64,000 nt of DNA from contig JAKLMB010000013.1 in assembly GCA_022813625.1 (NCBI GenBank), forward strand, positions 310,001 to 374,000, given 5' to 3'. The position numbers were made by a program, and so were the translations under genes. Source of the stretch: Aaosphaeria pasadenensis (Eukaryota; Ascomycota; Dothideomycetes; Pleosporales). The notes beneath the pieces were generated by a model. That model searched no databases, had not been told where the DNA came from, and was given only the letters and a program-made list of their open reading frames with translations. Positions within the stretch are counted from its first letter, which is position 1, and every line of letters begins with the position of its first letter. Shown piece by piece: positions 48,463-59,476 of the stretch.

Positions 48463-51400
48463 ATGGCTCCTGCTCCAACGAGCCATGACACCAAAGAGCA
48501 GGTACCATTGATACCCCTAAAATCCCCACAACAAACCACATCATTGCCCGCTACAGCTCCCAACTTTCTCCATCGCCACACTGCACCAAAATCCGACTCA
48601 ACCGAGACCGAAGACCGACGAAATGCTTCGTATGCGGAGTTGCCCCAGAGAGACTTGGACGATCGAGATGAGCGAATGTACCCATCGAAGAATGCCTATT
48701 CCACAGTACACCGAGGTTCCCATTCCGGAGGCGAGGGAACCAATGGGAAAGCTACCAAAAACTTTTCATGGTTGCCATACGCCCTTCAGTGGCCATGGAT
48801 GGCGCTCACGATATCATCAGGGATATCTCTATTGATTGTCGTAGTGGCATTGCACTCTTGTTCGGTAAAGTCTTCTGGATTGGCGGACGATTCAGGAGCA
48901 ACTTCATTGTATTTTGGCTGGCGGTTTGCGCCAACAATGTTAGCCGTGCTATTTGTCACGATGCTCATGGTCCTTCTTGATGCAGTCAAAAGAACCGAAC
49001 CCTTTGCACGTCTGTCCAGCAACACCAATTCCACAGCAGATGCAACGATACTTCGGTCTCCTGGTCCATGGTGGGCCACTCTAGTGGACAGCTTTCCGCG
49101 CAAAGCAAACGATCACCACTTCAGCCCAACCATGATGTGTGCTACAATTGCTTACTTAGTCGGTCTTCTGGTTCTATCGCCGTTTTCTGCGGCAATGCTT
49201 GCACCTAAAAACGTCGCTCTATCAGAAGCAAGATCATTCAAGCGGGTACGCCTCGGTTCAGGGTCTACTGTTGAGCCCAGACTTGATACCGTAGAGTACC
49301 TCCATACTATTGGGCACATGCTCCAGAATGTCACTACCTCCCCATGGATATCGGACGAATACTCAGTCTTACCATTCTGGCCCATCGAATTTGATCGTCC
49401 TTCTGGGTCCAGATTCTCTGATCTGAGGGAGACCTGGGAGGCAGAAAGCCTAGTCTTTCAATCTGATCTTGTTTGCGAGGATCTCAAGCTGACCAGTGGC
49501 CCGTTGATGATGAATTATACGCACTATGTCGAGTATTATTTCGAAAATAAAACCCTGAACACGAACTTTACCATGAGCCAAGATTTAGTTTCCCTACTAC
49601 TGGAAACCGACTCGGGCTGCAAATTTGGCTTCTCGTATCCTCGATTCGATAGCATAGACTCCTATCCCGGAAGCGTTTTCTGGACTGACGTTGCAAGGAT
49701 GAACGTTGAGTCTATGAGTTCCGGATGCATATACACTGACGAATGTAAATCGGCTCAAAAGTCCCAGTTATTGAACCATACGAGCGAATGCACACCTGGC
49801 GAAGTTATGTTCATGATGACGGCTAACTCGACAAATCCAAGAACGAAGATCGCTGGCCAATTATGTCGACCGCACTTTTACGTAGCGACTTTGCCCGTCA
49901 CTGTCTCCATTGACAATACTGCCACTGTATTCACCTTCGACGAAGCATCATTTCTCCAGGCCAGAAGCCCTATTGGATATGATATAGCGAACATCTCGAC
50001 TTTCCAAAGCGAATTTTTGAATTCCACATGGGACGCTCACCTGAAGTCGGTTTCGAAATTTGCTCAGACGCGACCGCTCCTGGGTGGCCCCGCGCGTCTC
50101 CTCGCCGCCCAATATGGGTTCAACGCGTCTGAGGTACTCAGGGATACCGGGATGATAGAGAAAGCATCAAGACTCAAGCAGCGTGCTTTTGGGCAAGCAC
50201 TGCTATCCTCGTTGGATGGAATATCGACAACAGCTCAAATTGACGGTCGTGTCTTCACGGTTCGACGCCGCATAGTGGTCAACGAAGCAGTCGCACTAAC
50301 ATTAGAAGTGGTTCTAGGTTTAATAGTGTGTCTTTTGGTCGTGGTCCTCTGGTTCTCTCGTTCCCATCGGCGACCTCTCGGCCTAGCAGAGGACCCGGCA
50401 TTCACGAATACAGTAGCTTCTCTCATCGCTACCCAGGAAAAGACAAAGGCAATACTACAAAGTGTTCCTGGTGCCGTTTCACAACAACTCTCGACAGAGC
50501 TAAGCCATTTGAGATTCAAAGTAGCCACTGGATTGCTCCAAAATAGTGCCGATAATTTGAAGAGCGAGGAAGCCGTTCTGCACAAACATGTTCCCTCGAA
50601 CATAGACTCTGAAGCACGATGGAGGCCAATGATGCTATCTACCCCCATGACTGGACTTTTGACAATTGTACTCGGAATCTTCATAGTTGCTATGGCTGTA
50701 CTTTTCAATCACTCGCAGAAATATGGACTTTTCGGCTCCTTCATGACCCAAGTTACCATTGGTAACGAAGAGGATCCACTCGCCAGGTTCGCTCCGTATT
50801 CGGTCATACCGACTCTTCTCGCTGTTTTGATTGGACTATGGTGGGGGGCATTGGAAACGGTTTTTAGGATGGCACAACCGTTCGTTGCTATGGCCGAGCG
50901 ACCTACTACCAGCGCCAGAGGTAGCGGGCTTTCCTACCAGTCCTCATACTTGGCCTGGGCGGCTACAAGGGCGATTCACAGAAAACATTGGCTGCTTGGC
51001 CTCGTTTGTATTGGGGCTTCGCTATCCCAGATATGTGAGTACTGCATCTGCCTCCCACTGACTGCAACTAGCTTATAATGAAGAAGTCACTGTCACAATG
51101 TCTGCTATCTGGCAAAGAGAAACAGATCTCAAATTCGACAGTATAGAGGTGGCGCGAACACTTCAACTACGAGAAGTCCCTCATCTTAGTTCCGGAGACA
51201 GCTACAAGGGTTCAGGTTTCAAGACTATCATAGTAGGAACTACCTTTGAGAATCTAACGACAAACTGGATGTACAGTGCTACTCTCCAACTGTCGCTCAA
51301 CGCGTCCGAGCCGGTGTGGAGCAAAGATGGTTGGAGCTTTGTTCCAGTCACAACCTGGAACGCAACCCACAACAATAAGAATCGAGTAGGCAACAATGGC

Positions 51401-52948
51401 TCAGACACGCTTCAATCAGGATTGAAGGTTTCTGTCGATGTCCCGGCCATCCGTGCCAGAATGGATTGCTCGGCCCTCGGACAACAATTAGACCAGTCCA
51501 ACTGGCTCACGAGGCAAAACATGACTGACGGCATATGGAATCAGACAGATCTTACCAAGGCCTGGAAACAGGGTTACACGATTGGCTGCAGCAGCGACCG
51601 TTACGGTTCTCCCATCAACTTCCGCCTCAATACGTCCAGTCTGGATCCTTGTGAGCCTTTGGATTGGTATACCTCTCTGCTACCTGCTGGCTTTCCTGAA
51701 AAATGCTGTACTGGCAGTTCAGACTTGCGGCCAGGATTTGCTTCCGTTGGTTACTGGTCTCCTATTCACCATGTACGATATGAGGATACACGGAACTTTA
51801 CGATCAAATGGGTTCATGGGCCATCTCCCGAAAAGTTTCCAACAAACACGACCACCGATGTGATCGTCTGGCCAGAGCCACCGAAAATGTCGATATTGAC
51901 ATGTAAACCGTTGATAGAAGCAGCGAATGCTAGCGTTGTACTCGATCCCTTCACCGACCGTGTGGAGAATTACACGATTAAAGACGAGCCAAAGCCTTAT
52001 GCTCTGGCATGGGCGGACCACTTCAAGCAATCTAGACACCCAGACCACCCAAATAAGTACGATTATACCAACAACTACACAACCAGCTTCGGACACATAT
52101 TCGTGGAATCTCTTCTGAACGCTGCGCAACTCGACATGATCGGAGGTTGCCAGGGTTCATTGGGAGGACATTACAAATGCGAAGAAAAGTCCACCGACGA
52201 GACATTCAACATCAAGAGGCCGGGCCTCAATCTCGACTACATGTCCTACGCCATGCTTTCACAGTCGGGAAACAACCCCGAAGCCCTCCTTGACCATACG
52301 GTACTCGAAGATGCCGCGCAAAAGACGTTCACAACCTTCTTCCAGCACTTTGCAAGCAGCAACGTCGCCTTGTATCAATCGGGCAATCGGGTCTTCCAGT
52401 TACCCGACGAGACACTTCCATCAGACGTCCCTCGCCCCAGTAACGACGACACCGTCAGCGCACCCTCCAAGGCGTCTCCAATGCACGACCCAAAAGCCAC
52501 CCTCACCGTATCCACCGAGATAGAAACCCTGCGCATGTCCGCCTTCGCCGTATGGACATGCATAGCGATTCTCGCCTGGCTCATCGTCACAAGCATCCTC
52601 ATCCTCTTCTACAAGCACCGCTACTTCTCGCCCCTCCTCCGTGGCGTAGACACCCTCGCAGACGTGGCCATCATGCTCGCAAGCAGCGACCGCTTTCTAA
52701 GCCTCGCGCAGCAGAAAGGCGCGTCCGGGCTAAGGGCCGACAAGACATTCCGGACGCGCCTCGGCTGGTTCCGATCCAAGGACGCGAGGCACGACGACAT
52801 TCACTGGGGCATCGAGCTCGCTGACGACGGCGAGGTTGAGTTCCTGCACGAGCGCGAGGCTAAGGAGATTCTGGCGGAGAAGCAGCGGCGGCGAGATGGG
52901 TCGCAGCGTCGTTCTGAGAGCGCGTTGAGTAGTGGTGATTCGATGTGA
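48463..52948 (+). CDS. Large DUF3433 membrane protein with two repeated halves
   Basis: Fungal multi-pass membrane protein of unknown function. Exons 48463-51034 and 51072-52948 join across a 37-base intron (GTGAGT...CTGAC...CTAG), which restores ASLSQI-SYNEEVTVTMSAIW and gives 1,482 residues. The cytosolic N-terminus (about 105 residues) is disordered. A first helix is at about 110-132, followed by the family signature FGWRFAPTMLAVLF (about 151-164), then a helix around MMCATIAYLVGLLVLSP. A large N-glycosylation-rich lumenal domain follows, then VALTLEVVLGLIVCLLVVVL. The pattern repeats: MTGLLTIVLGIFIVAMAVLF, YSVIPTLLAVLIGLWWGALE, HWLLGLVCIGASL, a second glycosylated ectodomain and a final helix AVWTCIAILAWLIVTSILIL with a basic, acidic-rich tail. 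The duplicated layout is known for the family. No catalytic motif is visible. A receptor or cell-wall-sensing role would be speculation. Confidence 0.85.
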
Positions 52949-53542
52949 TGTTTGTTTTTTTCTGTTTGATAATACCCAGTCAGTCACCTTGACGATATAT
53001 ACATGTATGCATATGATGTACGAAAAGGCCCTTTCACACAAAAACACAAAATACAAAATACAAACAAAGCACATAGAGACGAAAAATAATATAAAGTTGA
53101 TTCATGCAATTCGTTTATATTCGTATAATTCGTTCCGTTCCGTTCCTTTCCCTTTCCTTTACAGCTCGTTCGGTGACGTGTGATGCTATGATCGTCCCCC
53201 CAATATCATCTCATCTCATCTTTATCTTCGTTTATCATGTATGTATGCTTATGCAAACGTTTTTTTGTTTAAAAGAAAAAAAAACAAGAAAACACACTTC
53301 CCCTCATCCGTGACGTGAGAAACGAGACCCGAAAATCCGAAAAGCCAAAAAGTTGGACTCCCCATCTCCCCCCCATGGTAAACGAGATATAGAATGGAAA
53401 GGAAAGCAACGCCAACGTACACCGATGATAGCCCATTCCCATATCATTCCATGTGAAACGCCCGCCCGCCCACTAGACGAGACAGAGAAAAGCGAACAAG
53501 GTCCAATCCCAAACCCACTGATGTGATGTGACACATCAGCCA
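52949..53542. other. Intergenic region between convergent DUF3433 and unknown-function genes
   Basis: Two converging 3' flanks, AT-rich with A and T runs near 53040-53060 and 53262-53285. No RNA gene was recognised. Confidence 0.5.
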
Positions 53543-56257
53543 TCAGTCATCGTCGTCGTCAAGTAAAACCCCAACGTCGTCGTCCTTCTCCTTGGCCTTG
53601 CCGCCCTCTGTGAGGATGACGACGCTGACGCAGGCGGCGTATGCCTCGCGGATGGCGCACGCCATGCACGTCTGATTGACGTTTGCGACGACGGCGGAGT
53701 GGCCTCTGTCGGCGCACCAGGCGCGGGCGAAGACCTCGTTGTCGGATACGCCGAGGGCCTCGATGGTCAGGACTTTCTTGACCTGCATGTGTGCGAGCTC
53801 GTCGGGCGAGGAGGAGTCCGGGTCGTTGGGGTCAGAGGAGCTGTGGGGCGCGTTGGGGGAGGAGAACAGGGTGAGGGCCGAGGAGGCTTTCTTGGAGGGC
53901 GGGGAGGAGCGGAGGGAGGGGAGGCGGTGCGGAGAGAGGCCCGATTGGGTGGCCCAGTCGTGGATGTCGACGAGGCCTGAATCGATCTTTATGGCGGTGT
54001 ATTGGAAGTCGTAGAAGAGGACTGTGGGGTTGGGTTTAGTTTTATTGTTCTGCTGTTGGGTTATTTGGGGGGGGAGGTGGAGAGACGTACCATGAGGACC
54101 CTGGTGGCAGGGGAACGCATTGATGAATTCGACGTCGTACTTCAGCTTCATGGGCCAGCTCTCGCCGCCGCAGGCGAACCAGATCGCGGCATCGAAGAGC
54201 AAGGGAGCACCGGGACCCTGACGGCTCGTCGGTTGTTCCTTGGTGGGCACGAAGCTGAGCTTCTCCATGCGGATCAGGTCCGTTACGTCTTCTGTGTCTG
54301 GGATGGGGACCTCGTAGTCGGCGATCGGGTAGGCGACGTCTTCGGGTCCCAGGGGATTGGTCCGTATGTCCATGCTCTCTACGTCCTTGGGGAGGAGCCG
54401 CGGATCTAGGCTTTGGTACTGCCGGAGGCGAACACATTCGGTGCGCTTCAGATCTGGCGTGTAGATGCAGGGGCCGATCCAGCCTGCTATCTGTTGGACA
54501 CCGCGGGCGGCACCGAGTACCTTTCCCACAATAGATTGCGAGGACCAGTAGGTGTTTGCTCGATATTGGAATCCTGTCGCGGGCTGCATGTGGGTCAGGT
54601 ATTTGAGAGCGTCTCCCGTGTCTCGGTCGCAATCGATCAGGCTGTTCATGATGAGCCACGGCAGTGTCCTGCCTGGAAGAACAAGGCCTGAGAACCAGGA
54701 CATTGCGTCGGCGGAGCGGTCCTCGAGCGGCTTCTCGTGTCTGTCTAGCTCCTCTAGCACGTATTCGATCTCGTCCATGTTGGGCCACTTCAGGACCTCG
54801 GCGAAGTGGTGGAGCGCATCCTTTTGCCGCTTCTTGCTCTTCATGTCGAAGCTGAATGTGCTCTGGCCCGGCGACGTGCGTGATTTCGTCACCGTCATAT
54901 GCTCTAACCATCTCTGCGCGACGGCTAAATTCCAGGCGATGGGTGGAGGGAGCTGTAGCATTAGTTTCCGCTTGGCCTTCTCTGAGTGCTTGTTCGAATG
55001 AATCCGGAGGTAGAGCTCGACGGAGAGCAACAGTTGGTGGAGGAATTCCTGCTTTTTTTGCTGATCCGGGGAATCGAAGAACTTGGCCACGACCTGGTTC
55101 TTCGGATTGGAGAAATCTATCCACATTGGATGCGTCAGGACCGCGATGAGGTCGGAAATCTGCTGTTCCATTCCGTAGTGCGCCTTCGTACTATATCGGT
55201 CTGGGTCCTCTATGAGCGTGCTGTAGAGATATCGGTACAACTCGTCGGGGTTCTGTGACACCAAACGTTAGGCCAAATGGTCCAAATAATGATGCAAGAA
55301 ATCAATCACACGGTCAAGCGCGAGGGGTCTCGACTGACTTCATCAAGGCCGCTTTCGAGCTGCTGCAGGCGGTCCAGGATCTGCAGCAGCTTCAGCTTCC
55401 GCGGCTTCACTTCGCCCGCAAACTTCGTCGGGGGGTCGCTGCTCCCGGCCTTGCTGACCCAGTAGTTGAACGTTATCGTGCCCGCACTCTTGCCGAACGC
55501 ATATCCCATACAAGGCTGGTCGAGCGAAAGCCATGGGAATTGGCTCTCGGCCGCCCCCGTTAAGTTCAGCGAGATGTCCTTGTACGCAGCGTGTTTGAAG
55601 GTCGCTCGATCCGTCCGACCCTGATGCTCGGAGCTCATGACGGCATAGTAGCGGTTATAACCCGGCGGGGCGTTCGTGATCTCATCCCAGTATCCCTTAA
55701 AGGTAGATGCGCCCGCACAAATCAAGTCGTCTGCCTGCTTCTGATTCAGTTCACCATCCAGGCGGAAGTAGTTCGGCGGCCAGCGTCTCAATTTCCGGAA
55801 CTCTTCGAGTGGCGTGGGCTGTGAGTAGGAATCCGCTCGTCGCGTGACTCCGCGGTACGGTAGCATGATCTCGCCGCCGCTCGACGTGGGGCGTTGCGGG
55901 CTGGGGCGTGGTTGCGAGCCATGGCGGGTAATCTTTGTGCGGGTGGTTACGGGGGTGGTCCTCGTCTTGTGGGGTTTTGGCAATTGCGCCTGCTGCTCCA
56001 TTGATTGCTCTTGTCAGTTCGTGGCGTTGTGTTGCGTTGCGGGGGGAAGCGTGTCCGGGGAGGTTTGTTGACGTCGGAGGGGACAAAGGGAAAGGAAGGG
56101 CTGCGCGTACCTCTATGGCTGCCGGCGCTGGATGTAGATGGGGCCAATTCCCATCGTTCTGGTGCTGGTGCCGGTTGAGGGGTTCCCAACGGGCAATCTC
56201 CGAGTTCATGTCTCTATAATCATACCGGTCGTGGACGAAACTGGATGTTGTTGTCAT
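53543..56257 (-). CDS. Conserved-looking 812-residue protein of unknown function
   Basis: I do not recognise a named domain. Minus-strand exons are 56257-56111, about 55989-55339, 55252-54091 and 54021-53543. Junctions 2-3 (GTCAGT...CACAG) and 3-4 (GTACGT...CCACAG, restoring HQGPHVLFYDFQY) are good. The first intron is less sure: two adjacent CAG acceptors differ by one Gln, and an internal ATG at 56001 is an alternative start. Features are a Pro/Arg-rich N-terminus, the segment EEFRKLRRWPPNYFRLDGEL, a globular middle with many Trp and Tyr (e.g. WFSGLVLPGRTLPWLIMNSL and IAGWIGPCIYTPDLKRTECV), and GGESWPMKLKYDVEFINAFP. It ends with a Ser/Asp-rich linker, a Cys-containing TCMACAIREAYAACVS and a final DDDVGVLLDDDDD. 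There is no signal peptide or membrane helix, so it is probably soluble and intracellular. Dense aromatic content and even coding bias argue for a real, constrained protein. Confidence 0.7.
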
Positions 56258-58119
56258 ATTAGCGATGTGAGCAACATGAGGGGCAGACTGCGCGCGGAGT
56301 ATAGAGCGCGAACAGCAAGCGCCGATGTGTGCAACGTCTGGGGACCGCCGGTGGATCTTGGTAGCAAGACCGGGTGGGTATATTGTACGAGGAAACTCGG
56401 GCAACGGCGTGGGGCATCTTTTGAATGAAGCGGACGACACAGTCGAGGGGGAGTAGCGCAACTCACTTTCATGATACTTGACGCTGGAGCCGCCGATGAG
56501 ATGGGCAACCACGTGCGCTTTGGGGATGGTGTTGAGAGGATGTCTGTTCTAGTCCGGATTGGCAACGACCACGGGTAGAGATGGCTCACACGACCTTTGG
56601 AGTGTGTGATAGAGCACTCCGTAGTGAAGACGGCTTTCCCAAGTTCAATCCACAGGCGCGGAGGGGTCGTGGGGGTGGAGTATTAGTGTAGAGTGGAGAC
56701 TCAGAAGAGAATAGAGGGATAGAGGGACTGAGAGTTGGAAGCGATGCGATGCGATTCCCAGAGGCCCAAAGGTGGGATCGCTCGGTGATCATGGCTGGCG
56801 CATCCTCCACCATAAGTTGCTATGATGGAGTCATGGACCACCGACGTCTCCCATGCTCTCCCTACAACTTGGAAGCTGGCCCTGATCGCTGCTGTCCGGC
56901 TTGCGACTTGCAGGGCGTTGATTTCTCGAAGAACGCATAGAATTAGCCAGAGAAAGTGGTAAGACTGTCTTCAGTTACTCTTCGTGAAAGACGTGGACGT
57001 CCGGATAACCCAGACTTGCTCTTTAGCGGGGGAGGGGTTGGATTGTTTATCGTCAGGCCTGCATGGATATGATTTGTCCAGCACATCAACGCTGGGAAGC
57101 ACTCGCAGCATTCGAAGCACTCAAGAGCACATCTTCCAAGGGGGCTGTAATATCTAGTCCGATTCCAATTGTCACGTTGCTAGGGACATGTACCCAATCA
57201 TTACCAATATACCACTTTCAGACCACCATGAGTGCCCCTCTCCTGCACTCTACATACAATACATGCCTTAGTTACTATGTACTGCGTCTTCTGCAATGCT
57301 GCCGATAGGTGTGCAGTGTGGATCCTACCACCACAGAAGCAATCCTATCCCTATGAACACTCGAATGATGTTGCTCGGAATGATGCAACCACATCCGCAC
57401 CAACGCCAGAACTATGCATATGCCCAAGACATGGCCGTAAGCAGCCAGAAGGAAAAATACTCCCAACACCAGAACCTGACGATGTTGCTTGATGCGGTTC
57501 CATCAGGCCGCAACCCGTCCCAAACGCCCTGCTGAACGCCTGTCTCCTGTACCATCCGCATCGTCATAACTGCATGACAACGACTAATGAGAGGCTGCGG
57601 TCGTGAACGACACGTGGAGCCTCGAGTCATTCGCCGACAAAGGTCTGTTTGAACAATGTTCCTCTCTACGCCTTCCACCTTATTGGTGTTTGGCTATCTA
57701 GGACATTCGCCAACGCACCAACTCTGTGCACGTTGAAGAATATCCGTATGCTACAGGAATGGCGGAATTTGATATAGATATACCACGTAGCAGCATGTTA
57801 TCAAGAGCTTCTATCGGACATTGCTCTTGCACCACTGAGCTGAGTGCTGGTGTTGGTGCCAGTGTTGCACTTCGATGACTGAGCTCGCAATGTTGTGAAG
57901 TCAAGCAAATCCAACTTTGGGATTGCTATTGCTTTCTCCGACAGGCTGCAGAGGTTGCTCAATACCACAGCTTGGTCTCTGGACTATATCTGAACACCTT
58001 TGGCAGGTGAGTCCTCTGCAAGCTAGCCCCTCGTTGGATGTGTGGGCAGCAGATTCGGTGCTGGCGCCGTATTGTATGCAGGGATAATTATTTGTCGATC
58101 TCTCGTGTTTCTTCTGGGA
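56258..58119. other. 1.9 kb intergenic region
   Basis: Holds the promoter of the unknown-function gene and the 3' flank of the cyclin, both on the minus strand. Short frames here have no protein character. No RNA gene was recognised. Confidence 0.5.
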
Positions 58120-59476
58120 TTAAGCTGGGTTCAATGGATCTGCAACCTTCGAACCATCCGAAGGGAGATTTGTTTGTTGTTGACTCGGTAAAGTCGGACT
58201 GCTCGCTGGCGAACTTTCTGACTCCTTCTCCATCACGTATCCTTCTCCTCTCTCGACTAGCCCTTTGTAATAATCCACCAGAGTCTCGGGTTTTGGGACT
58301 ATGCGCCAATCGAGCTTCCGGAGGAACTCCAATTCAAGCAAAGCGAGTTCTCGTAGGCTGACGCCTCCCACCTTCGCATATAGGCTGTTGGTCCAAAAGC
58401 TGTCGCTGAGCCCTTTGGCAGCCACGGTGGCGGCGGTGATCAAGAAGCGATGAACCGTAAGGCTGCTGATGGTGAAGGCTGGGTACATGGTACAGAGTTT
58501 ATCGACATAGAACACCATTGAGAGCAATATCGGAGGGGAAAGAGTCGCATGTGCAATGAGACGGAAGAGATAATCGCGGACGGAGATGCCTGGGGGAGCC
58601 CTGCATAGGTCGCATGGTTAGCGTCATGTCTGGGGGAAAAAATGCATGCTTGACATTTTGCTATACTAACCTTGAATGAAACCTGGTGAGCTGCCCATCG
58701 CGAAGCGGAAAGCCGTCATTTAGGCGCACCAGTTCCATTAACATATCCGATATCAAAATACCCAAATCCTTGACATCGCAGGTTTCGTACTTCAGTGGCA
58801 TGACCTTCACATTGGGATTTTGAGGCCGTGACCTCTTAGCAGGGGACAATGGCGTCTCGATACCTCGTTCCGGCTCGTCCTGCGCATCATCCGACAAGCC
58901 ATTCGATCTGGGGATTTCCTTTGGTGTTTTCCTAGCGGATCGACTCGTCTGCTGTTGCTGTTGCTGCTGTTGCGGGGTAGCTGGGGGCTGCGGATCTATC
59001 CGCAATTGAGGCTCTGGGGGCTCCGTGACTTCGGCTTGCGCAGAGGAAGCCCTCTGCTCAGCGGTTGCGGGGATAATCTCGGCTTGCGTTCGCGGAGAGG
59101 GGGCGGAAGTGGGCGTAGCGGACAAATCTATGGCGGGAAGCTTTTGGGCAGCTTGCGGCCGATATGTAGGTGGGTAATCGGGAGGTGTATATTGGGTGCC
59201 AGAGTCTGTATATTCGTATTCCCTCTTCCGTATTCTCGGCGATCGGGTCAAGACGTGGACGGAGGCTACGGAATTGTTATTGGTGGTATTGTTGTTGTTC
59301 GGTTGTTGCTGATCGGAGCGCCTTGGTGAGGATGCCGTCACCTGGGGCAGGAAGCGCGGAGAGGGAGCGGTAATTGAAGACGAGGTTCGGCGCGAGGCAT
59401 GGTACGAACGAGCGTGTGTGTGAAAGGTGGCGGAAGGAGACGAAGGCGCAGAGATTGTGGGAGAGGATGTGAGCAT
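58120..59476 (-). CDS. Pho80/PREG-like cyclin, partner of a Pho85-type kinase
   Basis: Regulatory cyclin of the Pho85 kinase family; in yeast Pho80 and Neurospora PREG such cyclins hold phosphate-starvation genes off when phosphate is plentiful. Exons 59476-58671 and 58600-58120 join across a 70-base intron (GTTAGT...CTAAC...ATGCAG), restoring QLTRFHSRAPPGISVRDYLF; the product is 428 residues. The cyclin fold spans about 229-380: CDVKDLGILISDMLMELV, ISVRDYLFRLIAHATLSPPI, YVDKLCTMYPAFTISSLTVH, RFLITAATVAAKGLSDSFW and ELALLELEFLRKLDWRIVP. The N-terminal 225 residues are disordered, Ser/Pro/Asn/Gln-rich with a run of eight Gln. I chose the ATG at 59476 (MLTSSPTISAP); an in-frame ATG at 59602 would add a hydrophobic, unlikely-looking leader. 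Which Pho85 cyclin subtype it is, Pho80 or a Pcl6/7-like one, is not certain. Confidence 0.85.
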
